Source: Methylorubrum rhodesianum (GTDB lineage Bacteria; Pseudomonadota; Alphaproteobacteria; Rhizobiales; Beijerinckiaceae). Taken from it: a stretch of DNA of 64,000 nucleotides. The translations under genes and the position numbers were made by a program. Under the pieces are notes generated by a model. The model was not told the DNA's origin. It saw nothing but the letters and a program-made list of their open reading frames with translations, and searched no databases. Positions within the stretch are counted from its first letter, which is position 1, and each line of letters opens with the position of its first letter. Of this stretch, positions 20,029-28,427 are shown one piece after another. The DNA is taken from positions 124,001 through 188,000 of the forward strand of contig NZ_JACHOS010000002.1 in the NCBI RefSeq assembly GCF_014199985.1, given 5' to 3'.

Positions 20029-22086
20029 ATGAGCCGCGCGACCCGATCCGCCTTCGACGACGTCCCGCCCGACGGGTTCGACGAGGACGAGAACGAGGCG
20101 CCCTCCCTCGAAGAGGCGCCCGAGATCGACTTCGATTTCGAGCCGGGGGCCGTTCAGGCCGGCACGGAGATCATCCGCCGCTTCTGGACGACCCTGCCGA
20201 CCTCGCCGGGCGTCTACCGGATGTTCGACCACAAGGGCGACGTCCTCTACGTCGGCAAGGCCAAGAACCTGAAGGCCCGCGTCGGCTCCTACGCCCGCGG
20301 TCAGGCGCATTCCAACCGCATCGCCCGCATGATCGCGCAGACGGCGGCGATGGAGTTCGTCACCACCTCGACCGAGACGGAAGCTCTGCTGCTGGAGGCC
20401 AACCTCATCAAGCAGTTGAAGCCCCGCTTCAACGTGCTGATGCGCGACGACAAGTCGTTCCCCTACATCCTGCTGACGAGCGACGGCCCGGCGCCGCAGA
20501 TCGTCAAGCACCGCGGTGCCCGCCGCCGCAAGGGCAACTACTACGGCCCCTTCGCCAATGTCTGGGCGGTCAACCGCACGGTGAACGCGCTCCAGCGCGC
20601 CTTCCTGCTGCGCACCTGCTCCGACAGCTACTACGAGAACCGCACCCGGCCCTGCCTGCTCTACCAGATCAAGCGTTGCTCCGGCCCCTGCACCGGCGAG
20701 ATCGCCCTTGAGGATTATACCGGGCTCGCCGACAGCGCCCGCGCCTTCCTCTCGGGCAAGTCCAACGCGGTGAAGGACCGGATGCGCGAGGAGATGGAGC
20801 GCGCCTCCGAGGCGCTGGAGTTCGAGCGCGCGGCGCGCTTCCGCGACCGGATCGCCGCGCTCTCGGCGATCCAGGGCACGCAAGGGGTGAACACGCAAGG
20901 GGTCGAGGAGGCCGACGTCTTCGCCCTCGACGAGCAGGCGGGTCAGTTCTGCATCGAGGTGTTCTTCTTCCGCAACTTCCAGAACTGGGGCAACCGCGCC
21001 TACTTCCCCAAGGCCGACCGCTCCATGAGCGCCGACGAGGTGCTCGCCTCGTTCATCTCGCAGTTCTATGACGACAAGCCCGCCCCGCGCCTCGTGCTGG
21101 TGAGCCACACGATCGAGGATGCCGAACTCGTGGCCGCGGCCCTGTCGAGCCGCGTCGAGCACCGGGTGGAGATCCATCGGCCGCAGCGGGGCGAGCGCAA
21201 GAACCTCGTCGATTACGCCCAGCGCAACGCCAAGGAGGCGCTGGGCCGCCGCCTCGCCGACACCGCCTCGCAGGGCAAGCTGCTGACAGCGCTCGGCCAA
21301 GCCTTCGGTCTCGACAAGCCGCCGCGGCGGGTCGAGGTCTACGACAACTCGCACATTTCCGGCACGGCCGCCGTCGGCGGCATGATCGTCGCGGGCCCGA
21401 CCGGCTTCATGAAGACGCATTACCGCACCTTCAACATCAAGTCGGAGGAGCTGACGCCCGGCGACGATTTCGGGATGATGCGCGAGGTGCTGACCCGCCG
21501 CTTCAAGCGGCTGGCCAAGGAGGCGCCCCGCACCCCGCGGGAGGGCGAGGTCGGCGAGCCGCAGGCGGCGGCCGAGGGGCGGGCGGTCCCGGCGGCGACC
21601 GACGCGATGCCGGACGATCCCGACGCCTTCCCGGCCTGGCCCGACCTCGTGCTGATCGACGGCGGCGCGGGGCAGCTCGAGGCCGCCCGCGCCTCGCTCG
21701 CCGAGATCGGCGTGATCGATGTGCCGCTGGTCGGAATCGCCAAGGGCCGCGATCGGGATGCCGGTCGCGAAACCTTCTTCGTGCCCGGCCGGACCCCGTT
21801 CAAGCTGCCGCCGCGCGACCCCGTGCTCTACTTCGTGCAGCGTCTGCGCGATGAGGCGCACCGTTTCGCCATCGGCACGCACCGGGCGCGGCGCAAGCGC
21901 GAGATGACCAGGAACCCCCTCGACGAGATCGCTGGCATCGGCCCCACTCGCAAGCGCGCGCTGCTGCACCATTTCGGCACCGTGAAGGCCATCCAGCGGG
22001 CCGCCTTGGAGGATCTCGCCAAGGCGCCGGGCGTGAACGCCGCCACCGCGCGGGCGGTCTACGATTTCTTCCACGCCAACGCTTGA
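20029..22086 (+). CDS. uvrC: Excinuclease ABC subunit C
   Basis: A 685-aa nucleotide-excision-repair nuclease that makes both incisions around a UvrB-bound lesion. In order: an acidic N-terminal extension (residues 1-45), the GIY-YIG domain ([20 protein letters not shown], about 62-81) for 3' incision, the Cys cluster typical of UvrC ([24 protein letters not shown]), a UVR motif for UvrB contact (about 255-285), the RNase H-like domain for 5' incision ([19 protein letters not shown]), and a C-terminal helix-hairpin-helix pair ([19 protein letters not shown]). It heads a uvrC-pgsA-moaD run. Confidence 0.96.
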   Translation: MSRATRSAFDDVPPDGFDEDENEAPSLEEAPEIDFDFEPGAVQAGTEIIRRFWTTLPTSPGVYRMFDHKGDVLYVGKAKNLKARVGSYARGQAHSNRIARMIAQTAAMEFVTTSTETEALLLEANLIKQLKPRFNVLMRDDKSFPYILLTSDGPAPQIVKHRGARRRKGNYYGPFANVWAVNRTVNALQRAFLLRTCSDSYYENRTRPCLLYQIKRCSGPCTGEIALEDYTGLADSARAFLSGKSNAVKDRMREEMERASEALEFERAARFRDRIAALSAIQGTQGVNTQGVEEADVFALDEQAGQFCIEVFFFRNFQNWGNRAYFPKADRSMSADEVLASFISQFYDDKPAPRLVLVSHTIEDAELVAAALSSRVEHRVEIHRPQRGERKNLVDYAQRNAKEALGRRLADTASQGKLLTALGQAFGLDKPPRRVEVYDNSHISGTAAVGGMIVAGPTGFMKTHYRTFNIKSEELTPGDDFGMMREVLTRRFKRLAKEAPRTPREGEVGEPQAAAEGRAVPAATDAMPDDPDAFPAWPDLVLIDGGAGQLEAARASLAEIGVIDVPLVGIAKGRDRDAGRETFFVPGRTPFKLPPRDPVLYFVQRLRDEAHRFAIGTHRARRKREMTRNPLDEIAGIGPTRKRALLHHFGTVKAIQRAALEDLAKAPGVNAATARAVYDFFHANA

Positions 22087-22095
22087 GCCGAGCCC

Positions 22096-22770
22096 GTGCC
22101 GACAGAGCCTGCGCCCGACGCGATCCCGACGCGGTTGACGCCCCACGCGACCCGTGATTTCACCCCGGCGATGAACGCCGTCCTCCCCCGACGCCGGTCG
22201 CAGGCCTGGACGCTCGCGAACTGCCTGACCTACGGCCGCCTCGTCGCGGTCCCCGTCGTCGTCGCGCTGCTGTTCTGGCCGGACGAGATCGCGGCGCGCT
22301 GGGCCGCCTTCGGCGTGTTCGTGGCCGCCGCCATCACCGACTATCTCGACGGCTATGTCGCCCGCGCCTGGGCACAGAGTTCCGCGCTCGGGCGGATGCT
22401 CGACCCGATCGCCGACAAGCTCCTCGTTTCGGCCTTGCTGCTGATGCTGGCTGCCGACCGCACCATCGCCGGCGTGTCGCTCTGGGCAGCCATCGTCATC
22501 CTGTGCCGCGAGGTGCTGGTCTCCGGCCTGCGCGAATATCTGGCGGAACTGAAGGTCGGCCTGCCGGTCAGCCGGATCGCCAAGTGGAAGACGACGGTGC
22601 AGCTCATCGCCCTCGGCGTCCTCGTCGCCGGCCCGGCCGGCGAGAGCGTCATTCCCGGCAGCCTCACGGCCGGGATCGTCCTGCTGTGGCTCGCCGCCGC
22701 CCTGACGCTCTACACCGGCTGGGACTACATGAGGGCCGGGATTCGGCACGTGATCGACGATCCGCGCTGA
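22096..22770 (+). CDS. pgsA: CDP-diacylglycerol-glycerol-3-phosphate 3-phosphatidyltransferase
   Basis: A 224-aa integral membrane enzyme making phosphatidylglycerol-phosphate, the first committed step to phosphatidylglycerol and cardiolipin. The CDP-alcohol phosphatidyltransferase motif is intact: DYLDGYVARAWAQSSALGRM followed by LDPIADK, giving DG-x2-AR-x8-G-x3-D-x3-D. Several hydrophobic helices surround it. The start is uncertain: a GTG at 22096, or an ATG at 22171 that would give a more usual 199 aa. Neither has a clear ribosome-binding site. It lies 9 bp after uvrC. Confidence 0.93.
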   Translation: MPTEPAPDAIPTRLTPHATRDFTPAMNAVLPRRRSQAWTLANCLTYGRLVAVPVVVALLFWPDEIAARWAAFGVFVAAAITDYLDGYVARAWAQSSALGRMLDPIADKLLVSALLLMLAADRTIAGVSLWAAIVILCREVLVSGLREYLAELKVGLPVSRIAKWKTTVQLIALGVLVAGPAGESVIPGSLTAGIVLLWLAAALTLYTGWDYMRAGIRHVIDDPR

Positions 22771-22828
22771 CGCGACCGTTCTCGCCCCGGCTCTGCCCGG
22801 CGACGACGGCATTGGAAGTGAGTGTGAG

Positions 22829-23080
22829 ATGAAGCTCGTCTATTTCGCCTGGGTGCGCGAGCGTGTCGGCAGGCCCGAGGAGACCGTGAGTCTGCCCGAA
22901 GGCGTCGCCACCGTGGCCGACCTGATCGGCTGGCTGAAGACGCGGGGCGAGGAATACGCCTATGCCTTCGAGAACGAGGGCGTGGTGCGCACGGCGATCG
23001 ACCGCGTCCACGCCAAGCCCGGAAGCGCCATCGCCGGGGCGCGGGAGATCGCGTTCTTCCCGCCGATGACGGGCGGCTGA
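22829..23080 (+). CDS. moaD: Molybdopterin synthase sulfur carrier subunit
   Basis: An 83-aa ubiquitin-like protein. It has the beta-grasp fold pattern and the essential C-terminal Gly-Gly (FFPPMTGG), which is thiocarboxylated and donates sulfur to molybdopterin. The usual partner moaE does not follow; the next gene is zinc-related on the opposite strand, so MoaE must be encoded elsewhere. Cofactor made with this subunit would feed the Mo/W block at 48-58 kb. Confidence 0.94.
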   Translation: MKLVYFAWVRERVGRPEETVSLPEGVATVADLIGWLKTRGEEYAYAFENEGVVRTAIDRVHAKPGSAIAGAREIAFFPPMTGG

Positions 23081-23089
23081 GGCCTCAGC
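23076..23089. terminator. 14-bp palindrome spanning convergent stops
   Basis: GCTGAGG and CCTCAGC form a perfect palindrome covering the stop codons of moaD and the convergent zinc-binding gene, which end 4 bp apart. With no loop spacer it is at most a weak terminator. Confidence 0.3.
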
Positions 23090-24011
23090 TCAGCGCCTCG
23101 CGAAACGCGTTGAGGTTCGAACGCATCATCTCCAGATAGCCCGCCGCCGGCCCGCCCGGCGCGCTCAGCGCGTCGGAATAGATCCGGCCGCCGACCTTCG
23201 CGCCGCTCTCGCGGGCGATCTGCTGCATCAGCCGCGGGTCGGCGATCGATTCCACGAACACTGCGGGCACCTTGTCCCGGCGGATCTGGCGGATGATGCG
23301 GGCGACGTCCCGCGGACCGGCCTCGCTGTCCGTCGAGATGCCCTGCGGCGCCAGGAAGCGCATGCCGTAGGCGGCGCTGAAATAGCCGAAGGAATCGTGG
23401 GTGGTGATGATGCGCCGCCGCTCCTCCGGGATCGTGGCCAGCGCGGAGCGGATCTCGCCGTCCAGCGCATCGAGCTGCTGCGTGTAGGCGGCGGCGTTGG
23501 CGGCGTAGAGGCTGGCATGGGCCGGATCGGCGGTGCTCAGGCCGTCGCGGATGTTGGCGACGTAGAGCTTCACGTTCGCCACGTTCTGCCACGCATGCGG
23601 GTCGGCGTGGTCCCCCTCCCCGTGATCATGTCCATGGTCGTCGTGGTCATGGCTGCCGGCGATGGTCTTCACGCCCTTGGAGGCCACGACCACCGGCGCC
23701 TTGGTGCCGGATGCCTTGATCAGCCTCTCCAGCCAACCCTCGAAGCCGAGGCCGTTGACGACGACGAGGTCGGCCTCCGCCACCCGCCGGGCGTCGCCCG
23801 GTGCCGGGGAGTAGCCGTGCGCGTCCGCATCCGGCCCGACGAGGCTCGTCACAACGACCCTGTTCCCACCGACCTGCGCCACGAGGTCGGCCAGGATCGA
23901 GAAGGTCGCGACCGCCTTCAGCCGCGTCTCCTGCGCCGCCGCGAGGGACGGCGCGAGGCCGGCGATCAGCAGAATCGCGGCCGCGAACCCGCGCCTCATG
24001 AACCGTCTCAT
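23085..24011 (-). CDS. znuA: Zinc ABC transporter substrate-binding protein
   Basis: A 308-aa periplasmic binding protein of cluster A-I. The signal peptide (residues 1-27) ends at SLAAAQE. Three putative metal-ligand His sites are visible: DAHGYSPAP, DPHAWQNVANVKLYV and TTHDSFGYFSAAYG, plus an acidic EAGPRDVARIIRQI region. Between the first two lies a His/Asp-rich loop (SHDHDDHGHDHGEGDHADPH), a hallmark of zinc-specific members. No permease or ATPase gene adjoins it, so it must work with a transporter encoded elsewhere. The start has GGAGGAG 8 nt upstream. A perfect Zur-like palindrome 26 nt before the start suggests repression by zinc-loaded Zur. Confidence 0.93.
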   Translation of the reverse strand: MRRFMRRGFAAAILLIAGLAPSLAAAQETRLKAVATFSILADLVAQVGGNRVVVTSLVGPDADAHGYSPAPGDARRVAEADLVVVNGLGFEGWLERLIKASGTKAPVVVASKGVKTIAGSHDHDDHGHDHGEGDHADPHAWQNVANVKLYVANIRDGLSTADPAHASLYAANAAAYTQQLDALDGEIRSALATIPEERRRIITTHDSFGYFSAAYGMRFLAPQGISTDSEAGPRDVARIIRQIRRDKVPAVFVESIADPRLMQQIARESGAKVGGRIYSDALSAPGGPAAGYLEMMRSNLNAFREALS

Positions 24012-24036
24012 CCCAAAACTCCTCCGCTCCGACGCG

Positions 24037-24057
24037 GTGATAATGTAACATTATCAC
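24037..24057. promoter_or_regulatory. Zur-like operator palindrome
   Basis: The 10-bp arms GTGATAATGT and ACATTATCAC are perfect inverted copies around a single central A. The AT-rich core and spacing are like known Zur/Fur-superfamily operators, and the site lies 26 nt upstream of the znuA start, where it would cover the promoter. It also lies 140 bp upstream of the divergent His-rich Spy-like gene, which could share control. Confidence 0.8.
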
Positions 24058-24102
24058 ATCGCCAAGATGCCTGTCGGAACATGGACAAGCTTTCATGTTG
24101 CA

Positions 24103-24140
24103 GACACACGCCAGAGACGCCCGGACACACGCCAGAGACG
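24103..24140 (+). repeat. 17-bp tandem direct repeat
   Basis: GACACACGCCAGAGACG occurs at 24103-24119 and 24124-24140, a 21-bp period, between the Zur-like operator and the divergent gene. Confidence 0.75.
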
Positions 24141-24196
24141 AAACCGACGCATCGTCGCGGGATCGGGGCAGACGCCCTGTCTGACGGAGATGTCCC

Positions 24197-24754
24197 ATGA
24201 TCAGGAAACGCGCGACGGGTCTTGCGATGGTGGGGCTGGCGCTGCTCGGCGCGGCCGGTGTCGGGACCGCGGCGGTCCATGCCGGCGAGCGCGGCGGGCC
24301 TTTCGCGGACGGTCCGCACGGCCATCGGCACGGGCGCTGGTCGGCGCTCTCGGCCGAGGACCGGGCCGCCTTCGCCGATGCCCGCATCGCCGGTCTGCAT
24401 GCCGGCCTGAAGCTGAACCCGGAGCAGGAGAAGCTCTGGCCGCCGGTCGAGGCGGCCATGCGCGACCTCTTCAAGCAGCGGGCGGCTCAGCGCGAGGCCC
24501 GGCGCGAGCGCGGCCGGATGGTCGACGACGCTCCCGGCGCGCTCCGCGCCATGGCCGACGCGGCGACCGCCCGGGGCGAGGCTCTGCGCAAGCTCGCCGA
24601 TGCCAGCACGCCGCTCTTCGCGACGCTCGATGACGGCCAGAAGCGCCGCGCCATGCTCCTCGCCCGGCCGATGCGCCCCTTCGGCGGCCCGCACAAGGGT
24701 TGGCATCGCCACGGCCCCGGTGGTCCGGGCGGTCGTGACGGCAGCGACGAGTAG
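24197..24754 (+). CDS. Spy/CpxP-like LTXXQ-family periplasmic protein
   Basis: A 185-aa exported, mostly helical protein. The signal peptide covers residues 1-28 (ending AVHAGE). The helical hairpin contains two degenerate LTXXQ-type elements: LKLNPEQEKLW in the first half and FATLDDGQKRR in the second. Spy/CpxP relatives are envelope chaperones or metal-responsive stress sensors. Both ends are rich in His and Gly (GPHGHRHGRW; HKGWHRHGPGG), which could bind zinc or other metals. It is divergent from znuA across the Zur-like operator. Metal-linked function is inference from that placement and the His content. Confidence 0.75.
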   Translation: MIRKRATGLAMVGLALLGAAGVGTAAVHAGERGGPFADGPHGHRHGRWSALSAEDRAAFADARIAGLHAGLKLNPEQEKLWPPVEAAMRDLFKQRAAQREARRERGRMVDDAPGALRAMADAATARGEALRKLADASTPLFATLDDGQKRRAMLLARPMRPFGGPHKGWHRHGPGGPGGRDGSDE

Positions 24755-24846
24755 CATCGGGACCGCCGCTTGATCCGAGAGCCGTGCGGCGGCAAACACC
24801 GCGGGCCCCGGCGTTCCGGCCGGGGTCAGCACAGACACGGTACAAC

Positions 24847-26637
24847 ATGGCGCGCCGGCCGCTCCTGAGGGGCGACACCCTTCCCCTGCTCGGGCGGCTC
24901 TGGCGGGAATGGCTCTCGCCCCACCGGGCGACGCTGGCGGTGGTGCTCGTGCTCATCGCCATCGTCGGCGCGGCGACGGGGCTCTATCCCGCTCTGATCA
25001 AGGCCGCCTTCGACGCCTTCGATCACAAGGACATGGGCGCCCTCGCCTACGGCCCGCTCATCGTCATCGCCGTCACCTCCGTGCGCGGCTTCGCCCTGTT
25101 CGGCCAGACGGTTCTGACCAATCGGGTCGTCACCCGGGTCGAGGCCGACATGCAGGCCGCGCTCTACGCCCACCTGATCGACGCCGATCTGGCCCAGCTC
25201 GGCCGCGAGAGCCCGGCGGCCTTCACCCAGCGCTTCACCACCGACTTCGCCTTCATCAAGGAGGCGCTGACCCGCATCTCGACGGTTCTGCTGCGCGACG
25301 TGGCCATGCTGGTCGCGCTGGTGATCGCGCTGATCTGGATGGATCCGCTGCTGACGCTGGCCGCCGCGGTCACGGCGCCGCTGGTGGCCGGGCCGGTCAA
25401 CCGCATCGGCAGGCGGCTGCGCCAGGTCTCCACCACGACGCAGGAGCAGATGGGCGCGACCGCGAGCCTCATCACCGAGAGCCTCCAGGGCGCCCGCGTC
25501 GCCAAGACCTATGCTCTCGAAGGCTATCTCAAGGGCCGCGCCGCGCAGGCGCTGGACGAGGTGCGCCGCCTCAAGATGAAGGCGGCCAATGCCCGGGGCC
25601 GGCTCGATCCGCTGATGGAGATCGGCGGCGGCCTCGCGGTGGCCGGCGTGCTGGTGCTGGTCGGCCAGCGGGTGATGGCGGGCGACCGCACCGTCGGCGA
25701 CTTCACCGGCTACGTCGCCGCCCTTCTGCTGGCCGCGCAGCCGGCCCGGGCACTCGGCACCCTCAACGCGATCCTGCAGGAGGCCGCCGCGGCCCTTTCC
25801 CGCTACTTCGCCCTGATGGACGAGCCGCCGACGATCCGCGAGGCGCCGTCCGCCCGGCCGCTGACGGTGACCCGGGGGGAGATCCGCTTCGAGGCCGTGC
25901 ATTTCCGCTACCGCGCCGATGCGCCCGCGCTGGAGGGGATCGACCTCGTGGTGCCGGCCGGCTCGACCACGGCGCTGGTCGGACGCTCGGGCTCGGGCAA
26001 GTCGTCCCTGCTCAACCTCGTGCCGCGCCTTCAGGACGTCACGTCGGGCAGCGTCCTCATCGACGGCGCGGACATCCGCGACGTCACGATCCCGTCGCTG
26101 CGGGCGGCGATCGCGGTGGTGTCGCAGGAGGTCGTGCTGTTCGACGACACCGTCGCGGCCAATATCGGCTTCGGCCGCCCCGGCGCGTCGCAGGACGAGA
26201 TCGAGGCGGCGGCGAAGGCCGCGGCGGCGCACGGCTTCATCTCGCGGCTGAGCGAGGGCTATTCCTTCCGGGTCGGACCGGGCGGCGGGCGGCTCTCTGG
26301 GGGGGAGCGCCAGCGCATCTCCCTGGCCCGCGCCTTCCTCAAGAATGCGCCGATCCTGCTCCTCGACGAGGCGACCTCCGCCCTCGACTCGGAATCCGAA
26401 CACCTCGTGCAGGAGGCGCTCGAACGGCTGATGCGGGGGCGCACCACGCTGGTCATCGCCCACCGCCTCTCGACCGTGCGCGAGGCCGACCGCATCGCCG
26501 TGCTCGAGGCCGGCCGGGTGATCGAACTCGGCCGCCACGACGAACTGGTCGCGGCAGGCGGCACCTATGCGCGGCTGCACCGGCTGCAATTGTCCGACGA
26601 CACGGGCGCCCCGAAGCCCGAGGCGGCCTCGGTCTGA
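24847..26637 (+). CDS. MsbA-like ABC exporter (fused permease/ATPase)
   Basis: A 596-aa half-transporter. The N-terminal 310 residues form a six-helix exporter membrane domain. The C-terminal ATPase has Walker A (GRSGSGKSSLLNL), Q-loop (VSQEVVLFDDTV), signature (LSGGERQRISLARAF), Walker B (ILLLDEATSALD) and H-loop (LVIAHRLSTV). Length and layout fit MsbA/lipid A flippases, but other lipid or peptide exporters look alike and the substrate is not settled. The ATG at 24847 was chosen over the GTG at 24784. It stands alone, with galM downstream. Confidence 0.92.
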   Translation: MARRPLLRGDTLPLLGRLWREWLSPHRATLAVVLVLIAIVGAATGLYPALIKAAFDAFDHKDMGALAYGPLIVIAVTSVRGFALFGQTVLTNRVVTRVEADMQAALYAHLIDADLAQLGRESPAAFTQRFTTDFAFIKEALTRISTVLLRDVAMLVALVIALIWMDPLLTLAAAVTAPLVAGPVNRIGRRLRQVSTTTQEQMGATASLITESLQGARVAKTYALEGYLKGRAAQALDEVRRLKMKAANARGRLDPLMEIGGGLAVAGVLVLVGQRVMAGDRTVGDFTGYVAALLLAAQPARALGTLNAILQEAAAALSRYFALMDEPPTIREAPSARPLTVTRGEIRFEAVHFRYRADAPALEGIDLVVPAGSTTALVGRSGSGKSSLLNLVPRLQDVTSGSVLIDGADIRDVTIPSLRAAIAVVSQEVVLFDDTVAANIGFGRPGASQDEIEAAAKAAAAHGFISRLSEGYSFRVGPGGGRLSGGERQRISLARAFLKNAPILLLDEATSALDSESEHLVQEALERLMRGRTTLVIAHRLSTVREADRIAVLEAGRVIELGRHDELVAAGGTYARLHRLQLSDDTGAPKPEAASV

Positions 26638-26721
26638 CGACGCCCACGCCCAATTGTCCGGACGCCAAGCCACCTTCCCCGTCTCTCGCGCGTAGTCCCT
26701 GGGCAGGAGGGATGACGGACG

Positions 26722-27759
26722 ATGCCGGAAAGGTTCGGAACGACGCGGGCGGGTGAACCCGTCACCCGGTACACCCTGACCCGTGACGGGTTGAGGGTTC
26801 AGGTGATCGATTACGGCGCGGTCGTCACCGCCATCGAGGTCCCGGACCGGGCGGGCCGCCGCGCCAACGTCGTCCTCGCCCTCGACACGGTGGAGGGCTA
26901 CGAGACCGTGAGCCCGCATTTCGGGGCGATCGCCGGACGGTACGCCAACCGCATCGCGAAGGGCCGTTTCACCCTCGACGGAACGACCTACGCGCTGCCG
27001 ATCAACGAGCCGCCCAACACCATGCATGGCGGTCCGGAAGGTTTCGCGAAGCGGCTGTGGCAGGTCGCGGCTGCGGGCGAGACGCGCCTCGTGCTGAGGC
27101 GGCGCAGCCCCGACGGCGAGCAGGGCTTTCCGGGCACGCTCGACGTCGAGGTCGTCTACGAACTGGCCGAGCCCGGCACGTTGCGGATCGATTACCGCGC
27201 CGTCACCGACCGCCCGACCGTCCTGAACCTCACCAATCACAGCTACTTCAATCTCGCCGGCGAGGGCGCGGGCGACGTGATGGATCACGTCGTGCAGGTC
27301 TTCGCCGATGCCTACGCGCCGACGGACGCGACGCAGATCCCGACCGGAGAGCGGGCGACGGTGGCGGACACGCCCTTCGATTTCCGCCAGCCCACGGCCC
27401 TCGGCGCACGGATCCGGCAGGGTCACGAACAGATCGTCCTGGCCGGCGGCTACGACCACACCTTGGTCCTTCGCGGCCCCGCCGGCTCGCTGCGCCCCGC
27501 GGCCACCTGCCTCTGTCCGGCCAGCGGGCGACGCCTCGACATCGCCACGACGCAGCCTGCGCTGCAGCTCTACAGCGGCAACAATCTCGACGGCTCCCTG
27601 GTCGGCCCCTCGGGACGCACCTACCGCTCCGGAGACGGTGTCTGTTTCGAGACGCAAGGATTCCCCGACGCACCGAACCATCCGAATTTTCCGAGTTCGG
27701 CTCTGCGACCGGGACAGACATTCATGGCGAGCACGACCTACTGTTTTTCGAGCGTCTGA
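26722..27759 (+). CDS. galM: Aldose 1-epimerase (mutarotase)
   Basis: A 345-aa enzyme interconverting alpha and beta anomers of aldohexoses. The mutarotase signatures are present: FGAIAGRYANRIAKGRFTLD, NTMHGGPEGFAKRLW, the catalytic-region His in LNLTNHSYFNLAG, and the tail GVCFETQGFPDAPNHPNFPS with its conserved catalytic Glu. An AGGAGG lies 11 nt upstream of the start; the spacing is slightly long, and another ATG at 26712 is out of frame. The palindrome at 27793 begins 34 bp after its stop. Confidence 0.95.
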   Translation: MPERFGTTRAGEPVTRYTLTRDGLRVQVIDYGAVVTAIEVPDRAGRRANVVLALDTVEGYETVSPHFGAIAGRYANRIAKGRFTLDGTTYALPINEPPNTMHGGPEGFAKRLWQVAAAGETRLVLRRRSPDGEQGFPGTLDVEVVYELAEPGTLRIDYRAVTDRPTVLNLTNHSYFNLAGEGAGDVMDHVVQVFADAYAPTDATQIPTGERATVADTPFDFRQPTALGARIRQGHEQIVLAGGYDHTLVLRGPAGSLRPAATCLCPASGRRLDIATTQPALQLYSGNNLDGSLVGPSGRTYRSGDGVCFETQGFPDAPNHPNFPSSALRPGQTFMASTTYCFSSV

Positions 27760-27792
27760 AGGCCAACGGACCGACACGCTTGACAACGGCCC

Positions 27793-27838
27793 CGTTTGGT
27801 CTGAAATTTCTGTCATGACAGAAATTTCAGACCAAACG
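27793..27838. promoter_or_regulatory. Perfect 46-bp palindrome centred on a start codon
   Basis: Two 23-bp arms are exact reverse complements without a spacer. The centre TGTCATGACA holds the ATG (27815-27817) of the GbsR-like regulator, so the right arm encodes its first eight residues. It lies 34 bp after galM. It could be an autoregulatory operator, a transcript hairpin that presents the start codon in its apex, or both. No mismatch occurs until the 24th base pair. Confidence 0.95.
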
Positions 27839-28375
27839 CAAAAGCTCGCTCCCGCGGTGGAGCGGTTCATCCTGCACTGGGGTGATCTCGGCGGACAGTG
27901 GGGCGTGAACCGCTCCGTCGCGCAGATCCACGCCCTGCTCTACCTGTCCGACAAGCCGCTCGCGGCGGAGGACATCGCGGGAACGCTCGGCATCGCCCGG
28001 TCCAACGTCTCGAACTCGCTGAAGGAACTCGCGGCCTGGAATCTGATCCGGCGCGTGCCGGTGATGGGCGAGCGGCGCGACTTCTTCGTCGCCGAGACCG
28101 ACCTGTGGGAGATGGTCACCCGCATCGCCGCAGGCCGCAAGGAGCGCGAGATCGACCCCGCCCTCAAGGCCCTGCGCGAATGCGTGGCCGAAGCCGAGGG
28201 GGACCCGCGGGTCGGGGCCGTGGCCTCGCGGCGTCTCAAGGCGATGCTGGACTTCACGCAGACCCTCGACGGCTGGTACGCGCAGATGCTGAACGTGCCG
28301 CACAACACCCTCGCCAAGCTGATCCGGCTCGGCGGCCGCATCGTTCGCTACCTGCCCGTGAAGTCCGAGCCCTGA
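27815..28375 (+). CDS. GbsR/MarR-type transcriptional regulator
   Basis: A 186-aa winged-helix regulator of the GbsR branch of MarR proteins. After an N-terminal helix (AVERFILHWGDLGGQWGVN) comes the typical HALLYLSDKPLAAEDIAG and the recognition region LGIARSNVSNSLKELAAW (residues about 55-72), then a wing (VPVMGERRDFFVAE). A C-terminal helical dimerisation region follows. In Bacillus, GbsR controls choline/glycine-betaine genes; the target here is unknown. There is no Shine-Dalgarno before the ATG, and the start lies at the exact centre of a 46-bp palindrome. The DUF4166 gene follows 52 bp downstream, likely in the same transcript. Confidence 0.88.
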   Translation: MTEISDQTQKLAPAVERFILHWGDLGGQWGVNRSVAQIHALLYLSDKPLAAEDIAGTLGIARSNVSNSLKELAAWNLIRRVPVMGERRDFFVAETDLWEMVTRIAAGRKEREIDPALKALRECVAEAEGDPRVGAVASRRLKAMLDFTQTLDGWYAQMLNVPHNTLAKLIRLGGRIVRYLPVKSEP

Positions 28376-28427
28376 CCCCCGTGCCGGCGGATTCGCCGCC
28401 CGAGAGGATGTTCAAGGAGGCTTTTGG

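Noticed and set aside
19903..22812. 969-codon minus-strand frame opposite uvrC and pgsA
   Set aside because: It is antisense to two conserved genes, shows low-complexity Arg/Gly/Asp composition and has no recognisable domain.
24826..27870. 1014-codon minus-strand frame opposite the ABC exporter and galM
   Set aside because: It spans two conserved plus-strand genes and the palindrome. Its MTEISDQT segment is only the mirror of the palindrome.
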